Assembly: GCF_006439055.1 (NCBI RefSeq)
Contig: NZ_RCZC01000005.1
Location: 124,001-188,000 of the forward strand
Origin: Sphingomonas glacialis
GTDB taxonomy: Bacteria > Pseudomonadota > Alphaproteobacteria > Sphingomonadales > Sphingomonadaceae
Length of the DNA stretch: 64,000 nucleotides
Reading direction: 5' to 3'
The notes beneath the pieces are model-generated. The model saw only the letters and a list, made by a program, of their open reading frames with translations. It was not told where the DNA came from and made no database searches. Below are positions 15,529 through 24,281 of the stretch, one piece after another. Both the position numbers and the translations under genes were made by a program. Numbering within the stretch: position 1 is the stretch's first letter; each line of letters begins with the position of its first letter.

Positions 15529-16226
15529 GCAACGACGGCGGCGGACTGCGCGTCCGCGTCAAGACGGCGCGCAAGCGCACCGCGCAATCGACGCGCTGGC
15601 TCGAGCGCCAGCTCAACGATCCGTACGTCAAGCGCGCCAAGGCCGACGGCTTCCGCAGCCGCGCGGCGTATAAATTGAGCGAGCTCGACGAGCGTTTCAG
15701 TTTCCTGAAGGGCAAGCGCCGCGTGGTCGATCTCGGGCTCGCGCCGGGTGGCTGGGCACAGGTCGTGCGGCGCCAGGTGCCCAAGGCGGCGATCGTCGGG
15801 ATCGATCTGCTGCCGGTCGATCCGATCGAAGGCGTGACGATCCTACAACTCGATTTCATGGACGACGTCGCGCCCGAGCGGCTGATGGCGGGCCTGGGCG
15901 GGACACCCGACCTGGTGCTGTCGGACATGGCGGCCAATACCGTCGGACATCCGCAGACCGATGCGCTCCGCACGATGGGGCTGGTCGAGGCGGCGCTGGC
16001 GTTCGCGATCGACGTGCTCGAGCCGGGCGGCGCGTTCGTCGGCAAGGTGTTTGCGGGCGGCGCGGATACCGCACTCGTTGCCGAGATGAAGCGCAACTTC
16101 ACGACCGTGAAGCACGCCAAGCCGCCGGCGAGCCGGAAGGCGTCGTCAGAATGGTATGTGGTCGCGCAGGGGTTCAAGGGTCGGGCGAAGGCCGGACCGA
16201 TCAGCACCGACGACGAAGACGCTTAA
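15525..16226 (+). CDS. rlmE: 23S rRNA (uridine-2552-2'-O)-methyltransferase RlmE
   Basis: 233 residues, RrmJ/FtsJ family, adds a 2'-O-methyl group to U2552 in the ribosomal A loop late in 50S assembly. Visible features are the family start KRTAQSTRWLERQLNDPYV, the SAM site VVDLGLAPGGWAQ (about 68-80), and the K-D-K-E catalytic set: FRSRAAYKL, DLVLSDMAAN, VGKVFAGG and SSEWYVV. ATG 15525 overlaps the phosphatase stop (ATGA). The N-terminal basic tail (RVRVKTARKR) is typical of alphaproteobacterial members. Confidence 0.95.
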   Translation: MSNDGGGLRVRVKTARKRTAQSTRWLERQLNDPYVKRAKADGFRSRAAYKLSELDERFSFLKGKRRVVDLGLAPGGWAQVVRRQVPKAAIVGIDLLPVDPIEGVTILQLDFMDDVAPERLMAGLGGTPDLVLSDMAANTVGHPQTDALRTMGLVEAALAFAIDVLEPGGAFVGKVFAGGADTALVAEMKRNFTTVKHAKPPASRKASSEWYVVAQGFKGRAKAGPISTDDEDA

Positions 16227-16402
16227 CCGCGTCTCGTAACCGCTCCCCGCGCAAGCCGAGGGGCGGGAATAGCCATGATCTTTGGAGTGGGTCACGCCGT
16301 GGCAAAGCCACATCGGCCGAGACGCGCGGGGACAAGCCCGCGCGGTCGCCGTCCGGGTCTAGGCTGATCCTCGGCTAACGGCTTTGCCGTTAGCGTCGGG
16401 CC

Positions 16403-16747
16403 TCAACCTTCGTAATCAGCACCCAGATTCTGGTTCCGCGGCGGCGCAGCAGCCGTGAGACGGAGCGCCTCGGCCGAAGCCGACAGCGAACCGACCGCAT
16501 CGGCGACGTCGTCTTCGTCGACCTGTACGCGCTGCAGGCTCTGGATCACCGATTCCTTGAGCGTCGGCGGATGCACCATTTCATCGGCGATCTCGCGCAG
16601 CGCGACGACCGGGTTCTTGTCGCGATCGCGATCGATCGTGATCTCGGCACCGCCCGAAATCTGCCGCGCGCGCTGAGCGGCGAACAGGACGAGATCGAAG
16701 CGGTTGGGAATCTTGTCGACGCAATCTTCGACAGTGACGCGCGCCAT
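16403..16747 (-). CDS. rpoZ: RNA polymerase omega subunit
   Basis: 114 residues. The family core [28 protein letters not shown] and the conserved [12 protein letters not shown] segment are plain. Omega helps fold and assemble beta-prime and carries part of the ppGpp site 1 (the N-terminal MARVTVED residues). The C-terminal third is a variable acidic tail. An AAGGAAG ribosome site precedes the ATG, with a good promoter about 40 bases upstream. Confidence 0.95.
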   Translation of the reverse strand: MARVTVEDCVDKIPNRFDLVLFAAQRARQISGGAEITIDRDRDKNPVVALREIADEMVHPPTLKESVIQSLQRVQVDEDDVADAVGSLSASAEALRLTAAAPPRNQNLGADYEG

Positions 16748-16787
16748 GAACGGCTTCCTTCAAAACGACGATAGTCGGAAAGGCGAT

Positions 16788-16816
16788 CATCTAGGCGGGA
16801 AACGCTCGGAAGTCAA
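16788..16816 (-). promoter_or_regulatory. rpoZ promoter
   Basis: On the minus strand TTGACT (16816-16811), 17-base spacer, TAGATG (16793-16788), about 40 bases before the rpoZ ATG. Same layout as the tRNA-Gln promoter. Confidence 0.6.
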
Positions 16817-16875
16817 CGAAACGCCGCAATCAAGCGTCGCGCGGCTCGACCGCAGACCAACACCGCGCCAGTGTA

Positions 16876-17333
16876 TCAAGACTTTTGTCGACCCATCCGG
16901 CGAGCGGCGTGCCGACATTCGAGTCGAAGTCCAACCGCCCCCCCGCCGCCGTCAAAGCGCGCCTGTGTCCGCAACCGGTATCCGATGCCGTCCACGATGA
17001 TGCTCCCGAGGCGCTGCTCCATCCCCGGTACGGTCGGGCGCGGAACCGCCAGCGTCCGCATCGCTTTGAGCACCGGCAGCATAGCGGGGCAGCCCCGGCT
17101 GTCGGCCCAGCCGATCGTATCGGGCTGTTGAAACCGCCGGCGGGTGATACGCATCGCGTAAACCGCTACGCTGGAGCGCGGCGGCAACGCGATAATCGCG
17201 ACATCGACGGTTTCGCTGGTCCCCTTGAACGCGGGCTCGCGCGAAAAATGCGCCAGGCACGCTGCGCAAAGACGTCGGGCGGCGAGGGTAGCGCGGCGAC
17301 AGCGGCGGCGTGTAAAATGAGCGAGATCAGCAT
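16876..17333 (-). pseudogene. Hypothetical exported protein with an apparent frameshift
   Basis: A strong ribosome site (GGGAAGG, six bases from the ATG at 17333) starts a signal peptide MLISLILHAAAVAALPSP followed by DVFAQRAWRIF. At a T5 run (A5 on the plus strand, 17244-17248) coding-like sequence moves to another frame (REPAFKGTSETVDVAIIALP), which then stays open to the stop at 16876 through RITRRRFQQPDTIG, WADSRGCPAML and SIIVDGIGYRLRTQ. The joined product would be about 150 residues. Either the gene is broken or the assembly has an indel at the homopolymer. Function unknown. Confidence 0.5.
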
Positions 17334-17426
17334 CAGCGGCCTTCCCGAGTTTCGCTATGCTAAGACGCGCGCGCAGACCGCGTCAACGCCTTGCATCCGG
17401 CGCGCATAGCCATCACCAAGGCGCCC

Positions 17427-18599
17427 ATGCCCGACCCCGCTCCGCAACCCACCTTCACCGTCGCCGGCAACCGTCTGACCATGCTCGACACCGGCCCGCG
17501 CCGGCTCGACACGCTGATCGCGCTGATCGACAGTGCGCGCGCCACGCTGCGGATCATCTACTACATCTATGTCGACGACGATGCCGGCGCCAAGGTCCGC
17601 GCAGCGATGATCCGTGCTGCCGAACGCGGCGTGCGCGTGGCGCTGGTGGTCGATGGACTTGGCAGCGAAGTCGCCGACAGCCACCATTTCTTCGAGCCGC
17701 TGCGCGATGCGGGCGTCCAGGTGTGCCGCTTCGTGCCGCGCTGGGGCCGGCGCTATCTGCTGCGCAACCATCAGAAGCTCGCGCTCGCCGATGGCGAAAG
17801 CAGCGAGGCGCGCGCGATCATCGGCGGGTTCAACGTCGAGGATGCCTATTTCGGCACGCCGGCCGAACAGGCGTGGCGCGATCTCGGACTGCTCATCGAA
17901 GGGCCGGCGGCAGAGCGGATCACCGGCTATTTCGACGCGCTGTCGAACTGGTCGAAGCAGCCCAAGCCGCCGCTCCGGTCGCTGCGCCGCGCGCTGAAGG
18001 CGTGGAGCGAGCCAGAGGGGCAGGTGCGCTGGCTGTTCGGCGGCCCGACGCGGCGACTATCGCCCTGGGCGCGCGCGGTGAAGTCAGACCTCGAGCGCTC
18101 CGCCAAGGTCGATTTGATCTCGGCCTATTTCGCGCCCAATCCGGGGATGCTGCGGCGGCTCGACCGCGCGGGGATGCGCGGACAGGTGCGGATCGTGCTC
18201 GCCTCGAAGAACGATCACGGCGCCGCGATCTGGGCGTCGCGCTTCACCTATGCCGGGTTGCTGCGCAAGCGCGTGCAGATCTACGAATATCAGCCGACCA
18301 AGCTCCACACCAAGCTCTTCCTGATCGACGATGTCGTCTATATCGGCTCGGCAAATTACGACATTCGCAGCCTGTTCCTCAATCTTGAGATGATGCTGCG
18401 GATCGACAATCCCGAGTTTGCCGCGCATGTCCGTGCCTATGTCGATGGCGAGGTCGCTGACTCGGAGCGGATCACCGCGCAGGGCTATCGCCAGCATACC
18501 GGCTGGTGGACACGCACGCGCCAGTTCGCCGCCTTCTTCGTGATGACGGTGCTCGACTATAACATCACCAAGCGGCTCAATTTCGGGCCCGAGCGGTGA
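17427..18599 (+). CDS. Phospholipase D-like / cardiolipin synthase family protein
   Basis: A 390-residue protein with two HKD motifs: HQKLALAD (about 119-126) and HTKLFLID (about 293-300), the latter followed by VVYIGSANYD. This two-domain arrangement, LRIIYYIYVDDDAG at the start of domain 1 and ISAYFAPNP in domain 2, matches ClsA/ClsB-like phosphatidyltransferases but without the N-terminal membrane segments of ClsA. ATG 17427 is chosen; a TTG at 17391 would add 12 residues. The stop overlaps the GTG start of the MFS gene by four bases. Probably makes or remodels cardiolipin at the inner membrane; phospholipase activity remains possible. Confidence 0.85.
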   Translation: MPDPAPQPTFTVAGNRLTMLDTGPRRLDTLIALIDSARATLRIIYYIYVDDDAGAKVRAAMIRAAERGVRVALVVDGLGSEVADSHHFFEPLRDAGVQVCRFVPRWGRRYLLRNHQKLALADGESSEARAIIGGFNVEDAYFGTPAEQAWRDLGLLIEGPAAERITGYFDALSNWSKQPKPPLRSLRRALKAWSEPEGQVRWLFGGPTRRLSPWARAVKSDLERSAKVDLISAYFAPNPGMLRRLDRAGMRGQVRIVLASKNDHGAAIWASRFTYAGLLRKRVQIYEYQPTKLHTKLFLIDDVVYIGSANYDIRSLFLNLEMMLRIDNPEFAAHVRAYVDGEVADSERITAQGYRQHTGWWTRTRQFAAFFVMTVLDYNITKRLNFGPER

Positions 18600-19882
18600 A
18601 GTCCGCCGCCCGCATCGACCGCGATTTCGCGCTGCTGTTCACGGTGATGCTGACGATCGCGGCGGGCAACACCGCGCTGCAATCGGTGCTGCCCGCGCTC
18701 GGGCGATCGTTGAAGGTCGCCGACAGCGCAGTCGCGGCGGCGTTTTCGGTCTCTGCACTGTTGTGGGTGATCGCCGCGCCGTTCTGGGCGAAGCGCTCGG
18801 ACCGGCACGGCCGGCGCGCGATGATCCTGCTTGGCATGGGCGGCTTCTGCGTGTCGCTCGGGGTATGCGGCGTGTTCCTCGTCGCCGGGATCAACGGCTG
18901 GATCAGCGGGACCGCGGCGTTCGTCTGCTTCATCCTCGGGCGGCTGATTTATGGCAGCCTCGGCGCCGCCGCGCCGCCTGCGGTGCAGGCACTCGTCGCG
19001 GGCAATACGACGCGCGCCGAGCGGACCAAGGCGCTGACGCTGCTTGGTTCGGCGTTCGGGCTGGGGACGATCCTCGGTCCGACGCTCGCGCCGTTCCTGC
19101 GGCTCGGGTCGATCGGCGGGATCAAGCTGCAGCTTGCCGGGCCGGCCTTCGTCTTCGGGCTGTTCGGGCTCGTCGTGTTTATCGCGGTGCGGCAGTTGCT
19201 GCCCGACGATCTCGTCCCGCAAGCCGACACGCATGGCGCGGCGAGCGCCTATCCCTCGATCGGCGGGCAAAGCTCGGGCGCGAGCATCACCGCGGCGACC
19301 GAGCCGCATAGCGAACATGTCCGCTATGCCGATCGGCGGATTCGCGGCTGGATGATCGCGGGACTGGTCTCGGGGCACGGCCAGGCGATGACGGGGCAGG
19401 CGATCGGGTTTCTGGTGATCGACCGCTTGCGGCTTGCGCCCGAGGAGGCGCTTCAGCCGACCGGTATCGTGCTAATGATCGGCGCGGGGGCGGCTTTGCT
19501 GGTGCAATGGGGGATAATTCCCAATCTCAATCTGCGGCCGCGGCCGATGATGCTCGCGGGGCTTGTACTCGCCGCGGCGGGCTGCGCGCTGACAGGGATC
19601 GCGACGTCGCTGTATACGCTGGCGTGCGCCTATGCGCTGGCGAGCGTCGGGTTCGGTTTCACGCGGCCGGCGTTTACCGCGGGCGCGTCGCTTGCGGTCG
19701 GGCATGCCGCGCAAGGCTCGGTCGCGGGGAAGGTCACCTCGATCAACGGGGCAGCGTTCGTGCTCGGGCCGTCGATCGGGGTCGGGCTGTACCAGGTGCA
19801 GCATTCGCTGCCGTATCTGGTCGCGGGCGCGGCGATGATGGTGTTGTACGGCTATGCCTGGGTGAAATTGCGCGAACGGTAA
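18596..19882 (+). CDS. MFS transporter
   Basis: 428 residues with 12 predicted membrane helices and the MFS loop 2-3 motif (APFWAKRSDRHGRRAMIL, about 61-78). The central cytoplasmic loop (about 205-245) is long and polar. The C-terminal half has FGFTRPAFTAGASLAVG. The GTG start overlaps the cardiolipin-synthase-like gene (GTGA), so the two are co-translated. The closest general class is the drug/metabolite efflux branch (MFS_1/TetA-like). The pairing with a PLD-like synthase suggests a lipid or lysophospholipid-related substrate, but this is only context. Confidence 0.8.
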   Translation: MKSAARIDRDFALLFTVMLTIAAGNTALQSVLPALGRSLKVADSAVAAAFSVSALLWVIAAPFWAKRSDRHGRRAMILLGMGGFCVSLGVCGVFLVAGINGWISGTAAFVCFILGRLIYGSLGAAAPPAVQALVAGNTTRAERTKALTLLGSAFGLGTILGPTLAPFLRLGSIGGIKLQLAGPAFVFGLFGLVVFIAVRQLLPDDLVPQADTHGAASAYPSIGGQSSGASITAATEPHSEHVRYADRRIRGWMIAGLVSGHGQAMTGQAIGFLVIDRLRLAPEEALQPTGIVLMIGAGAALLVQWGIIPNLNLRPRPMMLAGLVLAAAGCALTGIATSLYTLACAYALASVGFGFTRPAFTAGASLAVGHAAQGSVAGKVTSINGAAFVLGPSIGVGLYQVQHSLPYLVAGAAMMVLYGYAWVKLRER

Positions 19883-20000
19883 CTTCCTCCCCGCCCTGGA
19901 AGGGAGGGGATCGAGGGGTGGGTCGGCCCGTAGTCGGGCGGAGCGTTCCACCTGAGAGCAACCCACCCCCCAACCCCTCCCTTCCTGGGAGGGGAGGAAG
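19883..20000. repeat. Long imperfect inverted repeat between convergent genes
   Basis: The left arm (CTTCCTCCCC...GGAAGGGAGGGG, from 19883) mirrors the right arm ending at 20000 (CCCCTCCC...GGGGAGGAAG). It fills the gap between the MFS gene and the AAA ATPase gene, both of which end here. Likely a dispersed intergenic element serving as a two-way terminator. Confidence 0.65.
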
Positions 20001-20004
20001 CAGC

Positions 20005-22281
20005 TCAGCCTTCCTTAGCGCGCGGCGGGAAGGCGAAGCCGATCGGCTGCAACGACGTCGCATCCTGCTTCAACCGCGCCTTCATCGTCTCATACTCGCG
20101 TTCGAGTTCCGGCGTGACCGAAGCGCGCGAATCGCCCAGCGCGGTTTCGAAATGCGCCATCGTCACCTCGCGCACCTCGAGCGATTCGCGCAAAGCCACG
20201 AGCCCCGCACGGCGCACCAGATCCTCGAGATCCGCACCCGTGAAGCGATCGGTCCGGCCCGCCAGCACGTCGAGATCGACATCCTCGGCGATCGGCATCT
20301 TGGCGGTCTGGATCGCGAGGATCCGCGCACGCCCATCGCGACTCGGCACGCCGACATAGATCAGCTCGTCGAACCGCCCCGGCCGCAACAGCGCCGGATC
20401 GATGAGGTTGGGCCGATTGGTAGCCCCGATCACCACCACCGACTGCAATTCCTCGAGCCCGTCCATCTCGGCGAGGATCGTGTTGACCACGCGCTCGGTG
20501 ACCTGCGGCTCGCCCATCCCGCTGCCGCGCGTGGGAACGAGCGAATCGAGCTCGTCGATGAAGATCACGCACGGCGCGACCTGGCGGGCCCGCGCGAATA
20601 GTTTGGCGATCTGCTGCTCGCTCTCGCCATACCATTTGCTGAGCAGGTCGCTCGACTTGGTCGCGATGAAGTTCGCCTGCGCCTCGCGCGCCACCGCTTT
20701 CGCCAGCAAGGTCTTGCCGGTGCCGGGCGGCCCATAGAGCAGGAAGCCCTTGGCCGGGCGGATGCCCAGCCGCCGGAACGCATCCGGATCCTTCAACGGA
20801 AGCTCGACGCCTTCCTTCAACCGCATCTGCGCATCGTCGAGCCCGCCGACATCGTCCCAGCGGACGCGCGGCGCCTCGACCATCACTTCGCGCATCGCGC
20901 TCGGCTGGACGCGCTTGAGCGCATCGACGAAGTCCTCGCGCGTGACCGCGAGCGTGTCGAGGACCTCGGGCGGGATCGTCCCCTCGGACAGGTTGAGCCG
21001 CGGCATCAGCTTGCGCACCGCCTCGATCGCCGCCTCGCGCGCGAGCGCGGCGAGATCGGCGCCGACGAACCCGTAGGTCGTGCGCGACAGCTCGTCCAAA
21101 TCGACCTTGTCGCCGAGCGGCATGCCGCGCGTGTGGATGCCGAGAATTTCGCGGCGCCCGCGCTCATCCGGCACGCCCACGACGATCTCGCGGTCGAACC
21201 GGCCCGGTCGGCGCAGCGCTTCGTCGATCGCCTCGGGGCGATTCGTCGCCGCGATCACGACGACATTGGCGCGTGCCTCGAGCCCGTCCATCAGCGTCAG
21301 CAACTGCGCGACGAGCCGCTTCTCGGCTTCGCCCGAAACCTGCCCACGCTTGGGCGCGATCGAGTCGATCTCGTCGATGAAGACGATCGAGGGCGCCGCC
21401 TTTGCGGCTTCCTCGAACACCTGGCGCAGCTTGCTCTCCGACTCGCCGTAAGCCGAGCCCATGATCTCGGGCCCGTTGATCAGGAAGAATTCGGCCGCTG
21501 ATTCGTTGGCGACGGCACGCGCGAGGCGCGTCTTGCCGGTTCCGGGCGGCCCGTGCAGCAACACGCCCTTGGGCGGATCGACACCCAGGCGCTGGAACAG
21601 CTCGGGATAGCGCAATGGCAGCTCGACCATCTCGCGGAGCTGATCGATCGTCGGGCCCATCCCGCCGATATCGTCATAGGTGACGTCGGCGCGGCGCGCT
21701 TCCTTGGGCTCTTCATATTCGGGGCGCAGCTCGATCTCGGTCGTCTCGTCGACATGCACCACGCCCTTGGGCACGGTCGCGATCACCGCGAGACGGATTT
21801 CCTGTAGCGCATAGGCCGGCGCGCGCAGCATGTTCTGGACGCCCGGCGGCATGTTGTCGACGCGCTGCTGCCCGGCGGTCGCGACGACATCGCCCTGCGT
21901 CAGCGGACGCCCGAAGAAGGTGCGTTTCAGCGCATTGGACGAGCCCTGCAGCCGCAAATTCTGCTGCGCCGGCGCGAAGATCACCCGCGTCGCTGCCTTC
22001 GATTCGACCGCGCGGATCTCGACGAAGTCGCCCGAGCCGACCCCGGCATTGGCGCGCTGCAGGCCGTCGATGCGAATGATGTCGAGCCCTTCATCCTCGG
22101 CATAAGGCGCGACCGCGCGCGCCGGGGTCGAGGATTTGCCGACGATCTCGATGACATCGCCCTCGCCCAGCCCGAGCGCTGCGAGCATCGCGCGCGGCAC
22201 ATGCGCAAGACCGCGCCCGCTATCCTCGGGCCGTGCATTGGCCACCTGCAATTTCCGAATCGGCGTCTCGACGTCCGCCAT
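20005..22281 (-). CDS. CDC48/VAT-type AAA+ ATPase (two AAA rings)
   Basis: 758 residues with the full Cdc48 layout: a double-psi-barrel N domain (about 1-190, with [18 protein letters not shown]), D1 with Walker A GPPGTGKT (244-251) and Walker B FIDEIDS (301-307), and D2 with Walker A GPPGTGKT (517-524) and Walker B FIDELDS (574-580). Both rings keep the arginine-finger region RRPGRFD/LRPGRFD, and D1 has the Cdc48 pore strand region. Such enzymes unfold ubiquitin-like or degron-tagged proteins in eukaryotes and archaea; in bacteria the role is mostly unknown. ATG 22281 starts the conserved N-terminus ([16 protein letters not shown]); a longer frame to 22452 crosses the candidate sRNA and is unlikely. 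Monocistronic, opposite to LysR. Confidence 0.95.
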   Translation of the reverse strand: MADVETPIRKLQVANARPEDSGRGLAHVPRAMLAALGLGEGDVIEIVGKSSTPARAVAPYAEDEGLDIIRIDGLQRANAGVGSGDFVEIRAVESKAATRVIFAPAQQNLRLQGSSNALKRTFFGRPLTQGDVVATAGQQRVDNMPPGVQNMLRAPAYALQEIRLAVIATVPKGVVHVDETTEIELRPEYEEPKEARRADVTYDDIGGMGPTIDQLREMVELPLRYPELFQRLGVDPPKGVLLHGPPGTGKTRLARAVANESAAEFFLINGPEIMGSAYGESESKLRQVFEEAAKAAPSIVFIDEIDSIAPKRGQVSGEAEKRLVAQLLTLMDGLEARANVVVIAATNRPEAIDEALRRPGRFDREIVVGVPDERGRREILGIHTRGMPLGDKVDLDELSRTTYGFVGADLAALAREAAIEAVRKLMPRLNLSEGTIPPEVLDTLAVTREDFVDALKRVQPSAMREVMVEAPRVRWDDVGGLDDAQMRLKEGVELPLKDPDAFRRLGIRPAKGFLLYGPPGTGKTLLAKAVAREAQANFIATKSSDLLSKWYGESEQQIAKLFARARQVAPCVIFIDELDSLVPTRGSGMGEPQVTERVVNTILAEMDGLEELQSVVVIGATNRPNLIDPALLRPGRFDELIYVGVPSRDGRARILAIQTAKMPIAEDVDLDVLAGRTDRFTGADLEDLVRRAGLVALRESLEVREVTMAHFETALGDSRASVTPELEREYETMKARLKQDATSLQPIGFAFPPRAKEG

Positions 22282-22371
22282 GCTATCTGTTCCTCGCGTA
22301 AACCCGTTAAGTGCGCGAGATAGGCATGCGGTTCCGCGAATACGAGGGCGACCCGCGGGCCGCGAACAGAC

Positions 22372-22402
22372 AAAAAAAGACCGACCCCCGGAGGGATCGG
22401 CC
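22372..22402 (-). terminator. Rho-independent terminator of the candidate sRNA
   Basis: On the minus strand a GC-rich stem GGCCGATCC / GGGGTCGGTC with a small loop is followed by TTTTTTT. One of the clearest intrinsic terminators in the window. Confidence 0.75.
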
Positions 22403-22437
22403 TTGAAAGTTTTAGGAGAGGATGCCTGAAAGGCACC
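22372..22437 (-). ncRNA. Candidate small RNA, suhB/alpha-r8-like
   Basis: On the minus strand a hairpin (GGGTGCC, loop TTTCA, GGCATCC) is followed by an unpaired TCTCCTAAAACTTTCAA stretch and then a strong intrinsic terminator ending in seven T. There is no ORF it could serve as terminator for: the only minus-strand gene starts downstream of it. A possible promoter (TTGCAA, then CATAGG after 19 bases) sits just upstream. The unpaired CCTC/TCTCC bases would match ribosome-binding sites. The shape recalls the alphaproteobacterial suhB (MmgR/alpha-r8) sRNA family, from memory. The 5' end is approximate. Confidence 0.5.
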
Positions 22438-22607
22438 CCCTATGTGACGCACGGCGGATTATGTTGCAAGTGCGAAAGGACCGAGGTGCGATTGTCGTTT
22501 CTGCAATCGTTGCATTGTCAGCTTCCACCGAGGATGGAGGTATTAGAGCGGATGGTATCTTGGTGCGCCGCACAAGATAGCGATGCCATAAGGAGATAAA
22601 GTCGACC

Positions 22608-23498
22608 ATGCGCAGACTGCCGCCCCTCACCGCGATCGAAGCGTTCGTGCAGGTCGCCCGCACCGGCTCGATCAAGGCGGCGTCGCAAGAGCTCGCTTTG
22701 TCGCCGCCTGCGCTCAGCCGTCGAATCCAGGCGCTGGAACGCTTTATCGGACGGCCATTGTTCGAACGCCGCCACCAGGCGGTGGTGCTCAACGCCGATG
22801 GCGACCGCCTGTTGCAGCAGATCGCGCCCGCGCTCGATCAGCTGTCCGACGCGGTCGAGGTGATGACGAGCAATACCGATGTGCTGCGGCTGCGACTCGG
22901 GCTGCTCCCGCTCTGGGCGTCGCAGAAGCTGTTCCCGCGACTCGGCGAATTGCGCACGCAACATCCCGAACTGCACCTCGACATCGACACCGCGGCGCAT
23001 CTGCTGTCGCGATTGGGCGAAGGGCTCGACGCGGTGATCGCGCTCGCGCGCGACATCGACCCGTCGCTCTATGCCAAGCGGCTCGATCGCAACCAGGTCT
23101 ATGTCATCGGCGCGCGCGCGCTGATCGAGGGGGCGAACCCGATCACCGCGCCCGAGCAGCTCGCCGGGCTGACCGCTTTGGTCCATCGCGACATGCCCGA
23201 CACGTTCAGCGCGTGGCGCGCGGCGGCGGGGCTGACCGATCTCGAGCCGCTGGCGATCGACCATTTCGATTCGGGCGCGCTGATGCTCGAGGCGGCGGCG
23301 CAGGGGCTCGGCATTGCCTTCATGCACGCCAGCCATTTCGAGGAAGCGCGCGACGATCGGATCGTCCGGCTGTTCGATATCCCGGTCGAGAGCCCGTACA
23401 GCTATTGGTTCGCGTGCCGCCCGCGCGCGCTGACGCAGAAGCCGGTGCGGCTGTTCCACGACTGGCTGATCGCGACGATCGCCGATCCGGGAGTTTGA
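22608..23498 (+). CDS. LysR-family transcriptional regulator (GcvA-like)
   Basis: 296 residues. The N-terminal winged helix reads LPPLTAIEAFVQVARTGS, then the recognition helix region ALSPPALSRRIQALE (about 32-46). The effector-binding domain follows (about 95-290), with LGIAFMHASHFEEA near 243-256. The opening RRLPPLTAIEAF and overall pattern place it with GcvA/AmpR-like regulators. The target is not clear: the divergent neighbour is the CDC48-like gene, with the candidate sRNA between them, and LysR proteins often control the divergent transcript. An AAGGAGAT ribosome site is present before the ATG. Confidence 0.9.
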   Translation: MRRLPPLTAIEAFVQVARTGSIKAASQELALSPPALSRRIQALERFIGRPLFERRHQAVVLNADGDRLLQQIAPALDQLSDAVEVMTSNTDVLRLRLGLLPLWASQKLFPRLGELRTQHPELHLDIDTAAHLLSRLGEGLDAVIALARDIDPSLYAKRLDRNQVYVIGARALIEGANPITAPEQLAGLTALVHRDMPDTFSAWRAAAGLTDLEPLAIDHFDSGALMLEAAAQGLGIAFMHASHFEEARDDRIVRLFDIPVESPYSYWFACRPRALTQKPVRLFHDWLIATIADPGV

Positions 23499-23509
23499 GG
23501 GGCACGCAG

Positions 23510-23656
23510 GCCCTCTCCCGCGTGCGGGAGAGGCTACGCAGACTTGGGTCGCGGTCTTCACGCGGCCCTAGTCGTAGTCGGTGAGGGTCTTCTGCTTTTC
23601 GGGCGTCGGTTAGAAGAAGGCCCTCACCCAACCCTCTCCCGCAAGCGGGAGAGGGC
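23510..23656. repeat. Pair of short palindromes (CCTCTCCCG...CGGGAGAGG)
   Basis: Two hairpins, 23510-23534 (CCCTCTCCCGCGTGCGGGAG and onward) and 23632-23656 (CCTCTCCCGCAAGCGGGAGA and onward), lie in the 173-bp gap between convergent lysR and the cyclophilin gene. They are GC-rich, near-identical, and typical of dispersed intergenic repeats. They may terminate both transcripts. Confidence 0.6.
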
Positions 23657-23671
23657 TTTCGGTTGCGCTCG

Positions 23672-24133
23672 TTACTCGGCGTGCGCCTTCAGGATCTTGC
23701 CCGGGCTACGCGGCGGCTCGCCCTTCGGCAGCGCGTCGACATGCTCCATGCCCGACGTGACCTGACCCCAGACGGTGTACTGGTTGTCGAGGAAACGCGC
23801 ATCGTCGAAGCAGATGAAGAACTGGCTGTTCGCCGAGTTCGGATCCTGCGCGCGCGCCATCGACGCGGTGCCGCGCACATGCGGCTCCTTCGAGAATTCG
23901 GCAGGGAGGTTCGGGTGGTTCTTCGAGCCGTGCATGCCGGTGCCCGTGGGATCGCCGCCCTGCGCCATGAAGCCGGGGATCACGCGGTGGAACACGACGC
24001 CGTCGTAGAAGCCGGCATTGGCCAGCTCGGCAATCCGCGCGACGTGCTGCGGCGCGAGGTCGCCGCGCAGCTTGATGACAACGTCGCCGCCGCTGTCGAG
24101 CGTCAGCGTGAGGGTTTCGGGAAGATCGGCCAT
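23672..24133 (-). CDS. Cyclophilin-type peptidyl-prolyl cis-trans isomerase
   Basis: 153 residues, no signal peptide, so cytoplasmic (PpiB-like). The catalytic core is plain: FHRVIPGFMAQGGDP (about 49-63) with the catalytic arginine, SMARAQDPNSANSQFFI (about 91-107), and LDNQYTVWGQV near 115-125. It speeds proline isomerisation during protein folding. Convergent with lysR across the palindrome region; divergent from mgtE. Confidence 0.93.
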   Translation of the reverse strand: MADLPETLTLTLDSGGDVVIKLRGDLAPQHVARIAELANAGFYDGVVFHRVIPGFMAQGGDPTGTGMHGSKNHPNLPAEFSKEPHVRGTASMARAQDPNSANSQFFICFDDARFLDNQYTVWGQVTSGMEHVDALPKGEPPRSPGKILKAHAE

Positions 24134-24281
24134 CGGGGAACTCCTGGAAATGGGGGACGCGCCGCCCTAGCGAGGCTGCGCACGGCTGGCAAATCGCCCG
24201 CCGCCGCAAAGCCCAACGAAGCGGCGTTGGCTTTGTTGCCACACGCCGCTAGACCCTCCCGATTACAGGCCAAGGAGGTCC

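Larger units (their letters stand above)
22282..22607. other. Intergenic region between the AAA ATPase and lysR genes
   Basis: A 326-bp gap between divergent genes. It contains the candidate minus-strand small RNA (22372-22437) with its terminator. The part next to lysR (22500-22607) must carry the lysR promoter and probably a LysR T-N11-A box, but I cannot point to a convincing one. Confidence 0.5.

Noticed and set aside
14604..16226. One long plus-strand frame that would fuse a 220-residue extension to RlmE
   Set aside because: The first part is an out-of-frame shadow of the ppx/gppA gene; RlmE has its own ATG at 15525 overlapping that gene's stop.
24134..24281. M-box magnesium riboswitch upstream of mgtE
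   Set aside because: The 148-bp gap is short and shows no recognisable M-box helices or terminator; alphaproteobacterial mgtE genes usually lack one.
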